DNA from: Burkholderiaceae bacterium
Lineage (GTDB): Bacteria > Pseudomonadota > Gammaproteobacteria > Burkholderiales > Burkholderiaceae_E
DNA length: 11,090 nucleotides
Assembly (NCBI GenBank): GCA_019428955.1
Contig: JAHYJF010000100.1
Coordinates: 1-11,090, forward strand
Direction of reading: 5' to 3'
Of this stretch, positions 1 through 7,369 are shown piece after piece; position 1 is the first letter of the stretch, and the number at the start of each line of letters is the position of its first letter. The notes under the pieces were generated by a model that did not search any database, was not told the DNA's origin, and saw only the letters and a program-made list of their open reading frames with translations. A program made the position numbers and the translations under genes.

Positions 1-3000
1 GGCTATACGGGCGGTGCCCTGCCGCTGACCCCTCGTTCGGCGGTCATCAACCTGGAGAAACTCGAGCGCCTGGGGTCGGTCGAGATGACCGAACTACCTG
101 GCGTCGCAGGACAGGTGCCGACAATCTTCACCGAGGCCGGTGTCGTAACCCGTCGGGTGGCTGAGGCCGCCGAGGCGGCCGGGCTGGTGTTCGCGGTCGA
201 CCCGACCTCGGCCGACGCCTGCACAGTTGGCGGCAACATCGCGATGAATGCCGGCGGCAAGAAAGCGGTGCTCTGGGGTACGGCGCTGGACAACCTGGCC
301 TGGTGGCGGATGATCGACCCCCAGGGTCAGTGGCTGGAAGTAACCAGGCTCGAGCACAACCGCGGCAAGATCCACGACGCCGCCGCGGTGCGCTTCGAAC
401 TCAAGTGGTACAAGCCCGGACAGTTGCAGTCCGAGGGCACGATGCGCGGCAATCCGGTGCGCAGCGAGATCATCGCGGTCGAGGGGCAGCGTTTTCGCAA
501 GGCCGGGCTGGGCAAGGATGTCACCGACAAGTTCCTCGCCGGACTCCCGGGCGTGCAGAAGGAAGGCTGCGACGGGCTGATTACCGCGGCGCGCTGGGTG
601 TTGCACCGGATGCCGCCGCGGGTGCGCACGGTCTGCCTGGAGTTCTTCGGCCAGGCCAAGGACGCCGTGCCGGCTATCGTCGAGATCAAGGACTATCTCG
701 ATGACCCGGAAGTCGCCGCGACGCTCGCCGGCCTCGAGCATCTCGACGAGCGCTACCTGCGGGCTGTCGGCTACACCACCAAGTCGCGTCGCGGCGGTCT
801 GCCCAAGATGGTGCTGTTTGGCGACATCGTTGGTGAGGACGATGACGCCGTGGCGCGCGCCGCCGCCCAGGTGGTCCGGATCGCCAACGCGCGCTCGGGA
901 GAGGGCTTCGTGGCCGTTTCCCCCGAGGCCCGCAAGGCGTTCTGGCTGGATCGGGCTCGCACCGCCGCGATCTCGCGCCACACCAACGCGTTCAAGATCA
1001 ACGAGGACGTGGTCATCCCGCTGCCCCGCATGGGCGAGTACACCGATGGCATCGAGCGCCTGAACATCGAGTACTCGATCGGCAACAAGCTGGCGATGCT
1101 CGATGCTCTCGAGGAACTGCTGGTCGGGCCGCTGGTGCTTGGCCGCCCCCATGGTGCCGACAGCGAGGCGCCAGTGACCGACGAGGAACTGCTCGCGCAG
1201 CGCCTGCTGGAAGCGGCCGATTGCAACTCGGCGATCCGCGCCCGCTGGCAATTCCTGCTGGGAAATATCGACGAGCCGCTGGCTCAGGTTCGTGCCGGAC
1301 TGGTCGAGACCGGGCTCGGATCGTTCCTGCCCGAGCTTGACGCCAGGGTGGCGGCCGGTTCCGGCCAGAAGCTGTTCCACCTGCTGCAGGACCGCACGAT
1401 CAGGGTGTCGTGGAAGACCGAGGTGCGCTCCGCGATGGCGCGAATCTTCACCGGCCAGACCTTTGCCCCGGTGCTCGATGCCATCGACGGGGTTCACCAG
1501 CGGGTATTGCGTAGCCGGGTGTTCATTGCGCTGCACATGCACGCCGGTGACGGCAACGTGCACACCAATATCCCGGTCAACTCCGACGACTACGCGATGC
1601 TCCACCAGGCGCAGTCAGCGGTCGTGCGGATCATGGCGCTGGCGCGCGCTCTCGACGGCGTGATCTCGGGCGAACACGGAATCGGGATAACCAAGCTCGA
1701 GTTCCTGACCGACGAGGAAACGGCCGAGTTTCGCAGCTACAAGGAACGGATCGATCCGCAGGGGCGCTTCAATCGCGGCAAGCTGCTGCCCGGCGGCGAC
1801 CTGCGCAACGCCTACACGCCGTCGTTCGGCTTGATGGGCGCGGAATCGCTGCTTATCAAGCAATCCGATCTCGGGTTGATCGCCGATTCGGTTTCGGACT
1901 GCCTGCGCTGCGGCAAGTGCAAGCCGGTGTGCGCGACCCACGTGCCGCGCGCCAACCTGCTTTATTCGCCGCGCGACAAGATCCTCGCCACGTCGTTGCT
2001 GATCGAGGCCTTCCTCTACGAGGAACAGACCCGGCGCGGCGTGTCGCTGGCCCACTGGGAAGAGTTCTCCGACGTCGCCGATCACTGCACGATCTGTCAC
2101 AAGTGCGCCAGCCCCTGTCCGGTGGACATCGACTTCGGCGACGTGTCGATGAACATGCGCGACCTGCTGCGCAAGATGGGCAAGAACAAGTTCAATCCCG
2201 GCAGCGCGGCGGCGATGTTCATGTTGAACGCCACCGACCCGCAGACGATCCGGGCGGCACGCGCATTGATGGTCGGGGTCGGTTTCCGGGTGCAGCGCTT
2301 CGCGAGCCGGTTGTTCGCGCGCTGGGGCCGAGCCCAGACCCGCAAGCCACCGCTGAGTGTCGGTCGCCCGGCGTTGCGCGAGCAGGTCGTGCACTTCGTC
2401 AACAAGAAGATGCCGGCCAAGCTCCCAAGCAAGACGGCCAGGGCGTTGCTTGACGTCGAAGACAGCCGTTACGTGCCGATCATCCGCGACCCCGGCGCCA
2501 CCTCTGCGGACGCCGAGGCGGTGTTCTACTTCCCGGGCTGCGGCTCGGAGCGCCTGTTCTCCCAGGTGGGCCTGGCGACGCAGGCGATGCTCTGGAAAGT
2601 CGGGGTGCAGACCGTGCTGCCCCCGGGCTACCTGTGCTGCGGCTATCCGCAGCGCGGCTCGGGGCAATTCGACCAGGCCGAGAAACTCATCACCGACAAT
2701 CGCGTGCTGTTCCATCGCGTCGCCAATACCCTCAACTACCTCGACATCAAGACCGTGGTGGTGTCATGCGGCACCTGCCAGGATCAGCTCCAGGGCTATG
2801 AATTCGGGAAGATCTTCCCCGGCAGCCGGATCGTGGACATTCACGAATTCCTGATGGAGCGGGGCGTAAAGCTCGGCGCGGTAACCGGTACGCGCTATGT
2901 CTACCATGACCCCTGCCACAGCCCGATCAAGCACTACGCGCCCTTGAAAGTGGTCAACGAACTGATCAACGACAACCTCAACGGCCGGGTCGAGCGGACC

Positions 3001-3330
3001 GACCGCTGCTGCGGAGAATCGGGAACCCTCGGAGTCGCCCGCCCGGACGTGGCCACCCAGGTGCGCTTTCGCAAGGAAGAGGAGTTGTGTCGCGATACCG
3101 CCGCGGTCCGGGAGCGTAGCGCGACCGATGGCCTGCCGTTTCAGGGGCCGGTCAAGGTGCTGACATCGTGCCCCTCGTGCCTGCAGGGGCTGTCGCGCTA
3201 CAACGACGACGTCGGTGCCGAGGCCGATTACATCGTGGTCGAGCTCGCCCGCAACATGCTCGGGCCTGACTGGCTGGCCGACTACTTACGGCGCGCCAAT
3301 GAGGGCGGCATCGAACGGGTCTTGTTGTAG
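1..3330 (+). CDS. Fused FAD-linked dehydrogenase / 4Fe-4S / CCG-domain oxidoreductase (5' partial)
   Basis: The frame is open from base 1, so the start lies upstream; 1109 residues are visible (numbered from base 1). The first residues, GYTGGALPLTPRSAVINL, are the end of the pyrophosphate-binding loop of a PCMH-type FAD domain, followed by TVGGNIAMNAGG. An FAD-oxidase C-terminal domain (GlcD/D-lactate dehydrogenase type) follows, with HMHAGDGNVH at 512-521 and GVISGEHGIG near 553-562. A ferredoxin-like domain has two CxxCxxCxxxC clusters (Cys634/637/640/644 and Cys696/699/702/706), enough for two 4Fe-4S clusters. Two cysteine-rich CCG domains close the protein: Cys847, Cys879-880, Cys923/926 and Cys972, Cys1003-1004, Cys1057/1060. 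By family it should oxidise a D-2-hydroxy acid such as D-lactate or glycolate and pass electrons through Fe-S clusters to a quinone or other carrier. The layout equals GlcD fused to GlcF, as in the long DUF3683-type betaproteobacterial proteins. All ligand cysteines look intact. The substrate cannot be read from the sequence. Confidence 0.93.
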   Translation, partial: GYTGGALPLTPRSAVINLEKLERLGSVEMTELPGVAGQVPTIFTEAGVVTRRVAEAAEAAGLVFAVDPTSADACTVGGNIAMNAGGKKAVLWGTALDNLAWWRMIDPQGQWLEVTRLEHNRGKIHDAAAVRFELKWYKPGQLQSEGTMRGNPVRSEIIAVEGQRFRKAGLGKDVTDKFLAGLPGVQKEGCDGLITAARWVLHRMPPRVRTVCLEFFGQAKDAVPAIVEIKDYLDDPEVAATLAGLEHLDERYLRAVGYTTKSRRGGLPKMVLFGDIVGEDDDAVARAAAQVVRIANARSGEGFVAVSPEARKAFWLDRARTAAISRHTNAFKINEDVVIPLPRMGEYTDGIERLNIEYSIGNKLAMLDALEELLVGPLVLGRPHGADSEAPVTDEELLAQRLLEAADCNSAIRARWQFLLGNIDEPLAQVRAGLVETGLGSFLPELDARVAAGSGQKLFHLLQDRTIRVSWKTEVRSAMARIFTGQTFAPVLDAIDGVHQRVLRSRVFIALHMHAGDGNVHTNIPVNSDDYAMLHQAQSAVVRIMALARALDGVISGEHGIGITKLEFLTDEETAEFRSYKERIDPQGRFNRGKLLPGGDLRNAYTPSFGLMGAESLLIKQSDLGLIADSVSDCLRCGKCKPVCATHVPRANLLYSPRDKILATSLLIEAFLYEEQTRRGVSLAHWEEFSDVADHCTICHKCASPCPVDIDFGDVSMNMRDLLRKMGKNKFNPGSAAAMFMLNATDPQTIRAARALMVGVGFRVQRFASRLFARWGRAQTRKPPLSVGRPALREQVVHFVNKKMPAKLPSKTARALLDVEDSRYVPIIRDPGATSADAEAVFYFPGCGSERLFSQVGLATQAMLWKVGVQTVLPPGYLCCGYPQRGSGQFDQAEKLITDNRVLFHRVANTLNYLDIKTVVVSCGTCQDQLQGYEFGKIFPGSRIVDIHEFLMERGVKLGAVTGTRYVYHDPCHSPIKHYAPLKVVNELINDNLNGRVERTDRCCGESGTLGVARPDVATQVRFRKEEELCRDTAAVRERSATDGLPFQGPVKVLTSCPSCLQGLSRYNDDVGAEADYIVVELARNMLGPDWLADYLRRANEGGIERVLL

Positions 3331-3368
3331 CCGGGGCAGGGGGCGACGATGCGCGAGGCAAGCAGGCG

Positions 3369-4577
3369 ATGACCAAACACCCGTCGGTGCCACGGATCGA
3401 ACTCGCTGGCGGCGCCCGGGCGCGCGGTCGTCGTTACGGCGAAGCGGCCGGCCAGCAGATCTCGGTCTCGGTATCCTGCTACGGGGAAATGTTCGCCGTC
3501 TGCGGCATGAACTGGCAGCAGGTGGCGGAGCGGGCCCGGCCTTTCGAAGCGGTGATCGAGCGCGCCTTCCCTGCGGCACTCGAGGAGATCAGCGGCATCG
3601 CCGAAGGCTCGGGAGTGCCGTTCTCAACGCTGCTCGCACTGAACGCACGCACCGAGTTGCTTCCTCCCGACTATCGGGCGCGGGTTGCGGCGCTGGCTCG
3701 AGCCGCAACGCTGGCTGGCGGCGGCATCAACGAGTGCACTTCGTTTGCAGTGGCACCGACAGCCGCCCCACGGCAAGGGTCAGGAGCCGGGGATGGCGTA
3801 TGGCTAGCCCAGAACTGGGACTGGCTTGGCGGGCAGCGCGCCGCCCTGGTCCTGCTCGCCGTGACCCCGAGCCAGGGGCCGCGCTACCTGACCGTGACCG
3901 AAGCGGGGATGCTCGCCAAGATCGGCTGCAACCAGCATGGATTGGGGGTCACGCTCAACATCCTGCGCTCGTTTGACGACGGCCAGCAGCCCGGGCTGCC
4001 GGTGCATATCCTGCTGCGCGCGCTGCTCTCCTGCCAGTCGGTGGCGCAGGCGCTCGAGTTTGCCCGCGCGCAGCCGCGCTACACCTCGTCAAGCAACGTG
4101 CTGATGGCCGACGCCGGTGGGGCAATCGCCAGCCTGGAATGCTCGCCGCGCGGCCTGCGGGAACTGCGGCCGGTGGCGGGAAAGCTGTGGCACACCAACC
4201 ACTTCATCGATCCCGAACAGGCCAGCCGTGACGCCAACCTGGCCGGCAATACCTCGACCATTGCGCGCTATGGCGCCGCCGGCGAACTGCTCGGCTCCGG
4301 CCTGGCCCCGATGAGCCTGGCTGCGGCGACGCGGGTGCTCAGCGACGAGCGCGCCGGATTCGACTCGATCTGTCGCTTCCCCGATCCGGCAGTGCCGCGC
4401 GCCGCGCGGGTCGAGACGGTCGCCAGCGTGGTCATGAATCTCACCAATCGCGAGCTGTGGGTATCGCGCGCGCAGCCTTCGTTGGGGGGCTTCGCTCATC
4501 ACCGCCTCGCGCCCGGCAGTGGCGCTGCGCCCAGCATGGTGGCGGCACAACGCCACGACGACAATGAACACCCCTGA
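3369..4577 (+). CDS. C45-family peptidase / acyl-CoA:6-aminopenicillanate acyltransferase-like Ntn hydrolase
   Basis: This 402-aa protein has the landmarks of the AAT-like Ntn-hydrolase family (MEROPS C45): a propeptide-like N-terminal part, then NECTSFAV with the candidate nucleophile Cys123, the AQNWDW block (Asn149-Trp152), the stretch MLAKIGCNQHGLGVTLNIL, and HTNHF at 275-279. Known members cut themselves just before the Cys and then hydrolyse or transfer acyl groups on amides; penicillin acyltransferase is the classic example. The true substrate here is unknown, and penicillin chemistry should not be assumed. There is no obvious signal peptide or membrane segment, so a cytoplasmic enzyme is likely. 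The ATG at 3369 is preceded by only weak Shine-Dalgarno-like sequence (GAGG at 3355-3358) and overlaps the stop of a 7-codon mini-frame with a better ribosome site. The gene lies 38 nt after the oxidoreductase and overlaps the HIT gene by 14 nt, so all three are probably cotranscribed. The residue before the Cys is Glu rather than the Gly of penicillin acyltransferase. Confidence 0.88.
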   Translation: MTKHPSVPRIELAGGARARGRRYGEAAGQQISVSVSCYGEMFAVCGMNWQQVAERARPFEAVIERAFPAALEEISGIAEGSGVPFSTLLALNARTELLPPDYRARVAALARAATLAGGGINECTSFAVAPTAAPRQGSGAGDGVWLAQNWDWLGGQRAALVLLAVTPSQGPRYLTVTEAGMLAKIGCNQHGLGVTLNILRSFDDGQQPGLPVHILLRALLSCQSVAQALEFARAQPRYTSSSNVLMADAGGAIASLECSPRGLRELRPVAGKLWHTNHFIDPEQASRDANLAGNTSTIARYGAAGELLGSGLAPMSLAAATRVLSDERAGFDSICRFPDPAVPRAARVETVASVVMNLTNRELWVSRAQPSLGGFAHHRLAPGSGAAPSMVAAQRHDDNEHP

Positions 4578-5001
4578 CTGCCCGCTGTGTGCCGGTGCCG
4601 GCGGCGATGTCGTCTGGCGCGGTGCGCGCGCCCGGGTGGTGCTCGCCGAGGAGCCGCAGTTTCCCGGCTTTACCCGGGTGATCTGGGACGAACATCGGGC
4701 GGAAATGACCGACCTGCCGGCCGCGGAGCGTGCCGGGGTGATGGCGCTGGTGTGGTGCGTCGAGCAGACCCAGCGCGAGTTGCTGCGCCCTGACAAGATC
4801 AATCTCGCGAGTCTGGGCAACGTCGTCGCCCACCTGCACTGGCATGTCATCCCCCGCTGGCGTGACGACAGCCATTTCCCGGCGCCGGTGTGGTCATTGG
4901 CGCAGCGTGACGGCGGGGCTCGGATGACCATGTCGAAACCCCTGGTTGCCCGCTATCGGGCCGCGTTGGCGGAGCGGCTGGAAGCGCTCGTAAAGACCTG
5001 A
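4564..5001 (+). CDS. HIT-family protein (histidine-triad nucleotide hydrolase/transferase)
   Basis: A 145-aa protein with the histidine triad H90-L-H92-W-H94 in the context NVVAHLHWHVIPRW. The middle His (92) is the expected nucleotidyl-accepting residue. The N-terminal CPLC (Cys6, Cys9) resembles the zinc-binding pair seen in some HIT proteins. Family members hydrolyse or transfer nucleoside phosphates, for example diadenosine polyphosphates, AMP-lysine or ADP; the exact substrate cannot be told. I start at the ATG at 4564 (MNTPDCPLC) rather than the in-frame ATG at 4519, because the zinc-like motif normally sits at the very N-terminus and the length then fits small bacterial HIT proteins. 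The start lies inside the end of the C45 gene (14-nt overlap), which suggests translational coupling. A GC-rich hairpin follows 15 nt after the stop. Confidence 0.93.
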   Translation: MNTPDCPLCAGAGGDVVWRGARARVVLAEEPQFPGFTRVIWDEHRAEMTDLPAAERAGVMALVWCVEQTQRELLRPDKINLASLGNVVAHLHWHVIPRWRDDSHFPAPVWSLAQRDGGARMTMSKPLVARYRAALAERLEALVKT

Positions 5002-5016
5002 CTCTGATTATGGGTA

Positions 5017-5038
5017 GGCGGCCGGGGGGGTGGCCGCC
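5017..5038 (+). terminator. GC hairpin with G-rich loop after the HIT gene
   Basis: GGCGGCC at 5017-5023 and GGCCGCC at 5032-5038 form a perfect 7-bp stem around an 8-nt loop of seven G and one T. It starts 15 nt after the HIT stop codon and lies before a gene with its own ribosome site, a sensible place for a transcription end. No T-run follows, so it is not a classical intrinsic terminator. It could be a pause site, an mRNA 3'-end stabiliser, or a chance result of high GC. Confidence 0.4.
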
Positions 5039-5135
5039 GCCGTCCTCTCGTCGCAGGTCGGGCGCCGTTGGTCGCCTGGAGTCCGGCCATCCCCCCCTCT
5101 CGAGAGGAAACGGCGGCAAACTCGCGCCTTAAGGA

Positions 5136-5155
5136 CCTGCAGAATCCGCAGGAAG
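5136..5155 (+). promoter_or_regulatory. Ribosome binding site that decides the start at 5164, with a small overlapping hairpin
   Basis: AGGAAG at 5150-5155 lies 8 nt before the ATG at 5164, the best Shine-Dalgarno match in this spacer, and supports that start over the upstream ATG at 5068. CCTGC (5136-5140) and GCAGG (5148-5152) can pair as a 5-bp stem with a 7-nt loop and would cover the first bases of the ribosome site. The site is well supported; the hairpin may be chance. Confidence 0.45.
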
Positions 5156-5163
5156 CGCACGAG

Positions 5164-6792
5164 ATGGCATCCTCAGCCCAAAAACCTACCATGCGAATCA
5201 AGGACGCGCCGAGTTGTAAGGCGTGGCTCGACACGCTCGCGCCGTCGCCGCGCGAGCGCGTCACGGCGATCTCGATATTGCTCGAGCGGCTGCTGCGTGG
5301 CGATGTCGCCCCGGACCCCTGTTTTGAATGCCTCGAGCTGGCCCGGGTGGAACTGGTAGTCGCGATCGAGGATGCGGTCCGGCCCCTGCAGGTGGCGCCC
5401 ATCCCGTTCGCGCCCGAACAGCGTGCCGTGCTCACCGAGCTTCATGGTGCGTTGCTGGCCCTGCGCGACGCCTTCAAACGGGTCTACGCTCGCATGAGCG
5501 ACGCCCGCAGTCTCGATACTCGTTCGGTGATCCCGGGGGCCACCAACGCCCTGCGCGTGGCGCTGCCGCTGGCGCGGGCGCTCGACGCCCAGGCGCGCGC
5601 GATGGCGCTGCTGCTGCGTTGCCGCACCTTGGTTGGCCCGCCGGCCTGGGACGAACTCGGCCTGATGGCCCAGCACATGCGTCGCACGACCTTTCTCGAC
5701 CAGTCGCTGCCCGATCGCGTGGCGCTGACCCAGCCCAACACCTCGCGCGGCGCGTTCATCTATCCTTTGTTGCTGCTGTTTGCCGGCTGCGAAGGCTTCC
5801 CGGCGGCCGAGCGCGCGATGATCGACAAACTGGCCCGGCGCTGGGCGACGCGCGTGGGCTTCGGCTACGAAGCGTCGCAGTCAGGCCCGTCCCGGGATCC
5901 TGGCGCGCTGCTGATCACCGGGCCTGGCCCGCGCCTGCGGCTGCTGACCGATAAGCTGTTGCGCTCACTCGAGGCCCGGCGTTCCGAGTGGCTTTCCGAC
6001 GAACGCCGGGTGGGGCGGGCGGCGCTCGGCCTTGACACCCCGGCGCTTACCGATTTGCTCAATCATCTCGACGAGGCCTGGAGCCCCGAGGCGACCCACG
6101 ACGTCTCTGCCCGGCCGCTTGGCGCGGCGCTGCGGGTGCGTTTCGGGCTGCCGGCCTTCTGGGGCGCGCATACCGAGCTCGGGCTCGGCGCGAATCCGGG
6201 GTGGTCGGGAGTGGCTGCCGCCACCTACCGTAGCGGCGGCTGGGAATCTGATTCGGTCCTCCATCGGGCGCTCGGTGCCGTAGCTTTGGCTCGTGATCCG
6301 GTCTCGGCGCTGATGGCCGAGGCCCAGAGCGAACGGATTCACCGCAGCGAGGGCGATCTGATCGTGTTCGATCGCCACAGCCCGACGCCGTCAGCCAGCC
6401 TGGACGACATCGTCGCCCTGCTGCCGGTCGGCCGCAATGATGATGGCAAGTTCGATCGCTCGCGTTTCGTGCTTGGCCGGGTCGTGTCGCTGCAGCAATT
6501 TGCCGAATTGTCGGGCGACGCCTCGCCGACCCACCGGGTCGGGGTGCGGATCCTGCCGGGGCGACCGGTTCCGGTCGGGGTCAGGGTGCGTGACGACCTC
6601 GAGTACTCCGACGCCTTCCTGCTGCGCAGCATCACGGGAGTTGCCACCGTTCTCGCCATGCGTCCCGGCGACGTTCCCAAGGGCACCAGGATCAGCTTGC
6701 GCGAAGGGGCCGATGAGTCCCGGGTGTATGCCTTCTCCCGCATCGGATATGGCCCAGGCTACCAGCTGCAGGCGATTTCCAGCTCGTTCTGA
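5164..6792 (+). CDS. Hypothetical protein with possible PilZ-like C-terminal region
   Basis: I do not recognise this 542-aa protein with certainty. The start at 5164 (MASSAQKPTMRIKD) has AGGAAG 8 nt upstream; a longer in-frame start at 5068 lacks this and adds a low-complexity leader. The N-terminal ~200 residues are predicted helical: CKAWLDTLAPS, then repeated leucine/alanine-rich helices and a stretch beginning TSRGAFIYPLLLLFAGCEGF. The last ~100 residues look beta-rich (HRVGVRILPGRPVPVGVRV). This order, a CxxWLxxL-type start, helical bundle and beta-barrel end, reminds me of a large betaproteobacterial family annotated as PilZ-like or uncharacterised; that is a recollection, not a search result. 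There is no signal peptide or clear membrane span; the leucine run near residues 199-204 is too short. It is separated from the HIT gene by 162 nt and from the DUF971 gene by 82 nt, so it may be its own unit. Confidence 0.8.
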   Translation: MASSAQKPTMRIKDAPSCKAWLDTLAPSPRERVTAISILLERLLRGDVAPDPCFECLELARVELVVAIEDAVRPLQVAPIPFAPEQRAVLTELHGALLALRDAFKRVYARMSDARSLDTRSVIPGATNALRVALPLARALDAQARAMALLLRCRTLVGPPAWDELGLMAQHMRRTTFLDQSLPDRVALTQPNTSRGAFIYPLLLLFAGCEGFPAAERAMIDKLARRWATRVGFGYEASQSGPSRDPGALLITGPGPRLRLLTDKLLRSLEARRSEWLSDERRVGRAALGLDTPALTDLLNHLDEAWSPEATHDVSARPLGAALRVRFGLPAFWGAHTELGLGANPGWSGVAAATYRSGGWESDSVLHRALGAVALARDPVSALMAEAQSERIHRSEGDLIVFDRHSPTPSASLDDIVALLPVGRNDDGKFDRSRFVLGRVVSLQQFAELSGDASPTHRVGVRILPGRPVPVGVRVRDDLEYSDAFLLRSITGVATVLAMRPGDVPKGTRISLREGADESRVYAFSRIGYGPGYQLQAISSSF

Positions 6793-6804
6793 TCCTGCAG
6801 CGGG

Positions 6805-6835
6805 CCGCGCCGCCGCGCGGGGTCATAATCTTTTT
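6805..6835 (+). terminator. Weak hairpin followed by a T-run (possible terminator)
   Basis: CCGCGC (6805-6810) and GCGCGG (6815-6820) form a 6-bp stem with a 4-nt loop, starting 12 nt after the stop of the 542-aa protein. A run of five T begins at 6831, 10 nt after the stem, farther than in typical intrinsic terminators. The A/T-richer stretch after the stem, which includes CATAAT at 6824-6829, might instead belong to a promoter for the DUF971-ubiE unit, but no matching -35 box is visible. Confidence 0.25.
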
Positions 6836-6874
6836 CGGCTACCATCTATCCTTGTCCAAGAGGAATGATCGGCG

Positions 6875-7312
6875 ATGGCCGGACTGGAAAAAGATACCCC
6901 ACTGCCGACGAAAATCGTCGTTCACTCGGTTTCGCGCGCGCTCGAGGTCGAGTTCGCCGATGGCCGGAATTTTCGTTTTCCGTTCGAATTTCTGCGGGTC
7001 AACTCGCCCTCGGCCGAAGTGCGCGGCCACGGTAAGGGCCAGGAAGTACTCCAGGTCGGCAAGCGCGATGTCCTCATCGACAGGGTCGAGCCTGTCGGCC
7101 AATATGCCATCCAGCCGTGTTTCTCGGACGGCCACGACAGCGGAATCTACTCCTGGGACTACCTCTACTGGCTGGGCGTGAACCAACCCGACCTCTGGCT
7201 CCAATACCTCGCGAATCTGGCCACTTCCGGCAAGACCCGCGGCGCGGGAGAAGGTCCTGCGGAGGCTGCGCCGGCACCGCGGGCCACCGAGTTGCGCCGC
7301 CCGAAATCCTGA
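6875..7312 (+). CDS. DUF971 domain protein (gamma-butyrobetaine hydroxylase-like N-terminal domain)
   Basis: A 145-aa protein matching the DUF971/GBBH-like N-terminal family. Residues ~12-95 hold the domain: VHSVSRALEVEFADG, then FRFPFEFLRVNSPSAEVRG, VGQYAIQPCFSDGHDSGIYSW and DYLYWLG. In eukaryotic gamma-butyrobetaine hydroxylase this domain precedes the catalytic oxygenase part; bacterial stand-alone versions have no settled function, though an iron-sulfur or metal-related role has been proposed for relatives. The His/Cys pattern usual for metal binding in the eukaryotic domain is not obvious here: one Cys, one His and two Asp lie in PCFSDGHDSG. The C-terminal ~45 residues are Ala/Pro-rich and probably disordered. 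AGGA at 6861-6864 precedes the ATG. The gene lies 57 nt before ubiE, an arrangement I recall as common in betaproteobacteria, so it is probably cotranscribed with it. Confidence 0.9.
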   Translation: MAGLEKDTPLPTKIVVHSVSRALEVEFADGRNFRFPFEFLRVNSPSAEVRGHGKGQEVLQVGKRDVLIDRVEPVGQYAIQPCFSDGHDSGIYSWDYLYWLGVNQPDLWLQYLANLATSGKTRGAGEGPAEAAPAPRATELRRPKS

Positions 7313-7369
7313 CGCCTCTAGCCCGCGCGTAAATCCTTGTAGAGCGCACCACTGCGGACGGACCAAGTG

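Noticed and set aside
94..1605. 503-aa open frame on the minus strand, opposite the oxidoreductase
   Set aside because: It has no recognisable domain and lies entirely opposite a strongly supported gene; long antisense frames are expected from GC-biased third positions.
1615..2715. 366-aa open frame on the minus strand
   Set aside because: Shadow of the Fe-S and CCG-domain part of the oxidoreductase; low-complexity Arg/His/Ala-rich translation with no family features.
4519..4563. Longer start for the HIT protein at 4519
   Set aside because: It would put 15 extra residues before the N-terminal CPLC motif and extend the overlap with the C45 gene to 59 nt.
5068..5163. Longer start for the 542-aa protein at 5068
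   Set aside because: No good ribosome site before 5068, whereas AGGAAG sits 8 nt before the ATG at 5164; the extra 32 residues look like translated spacer.
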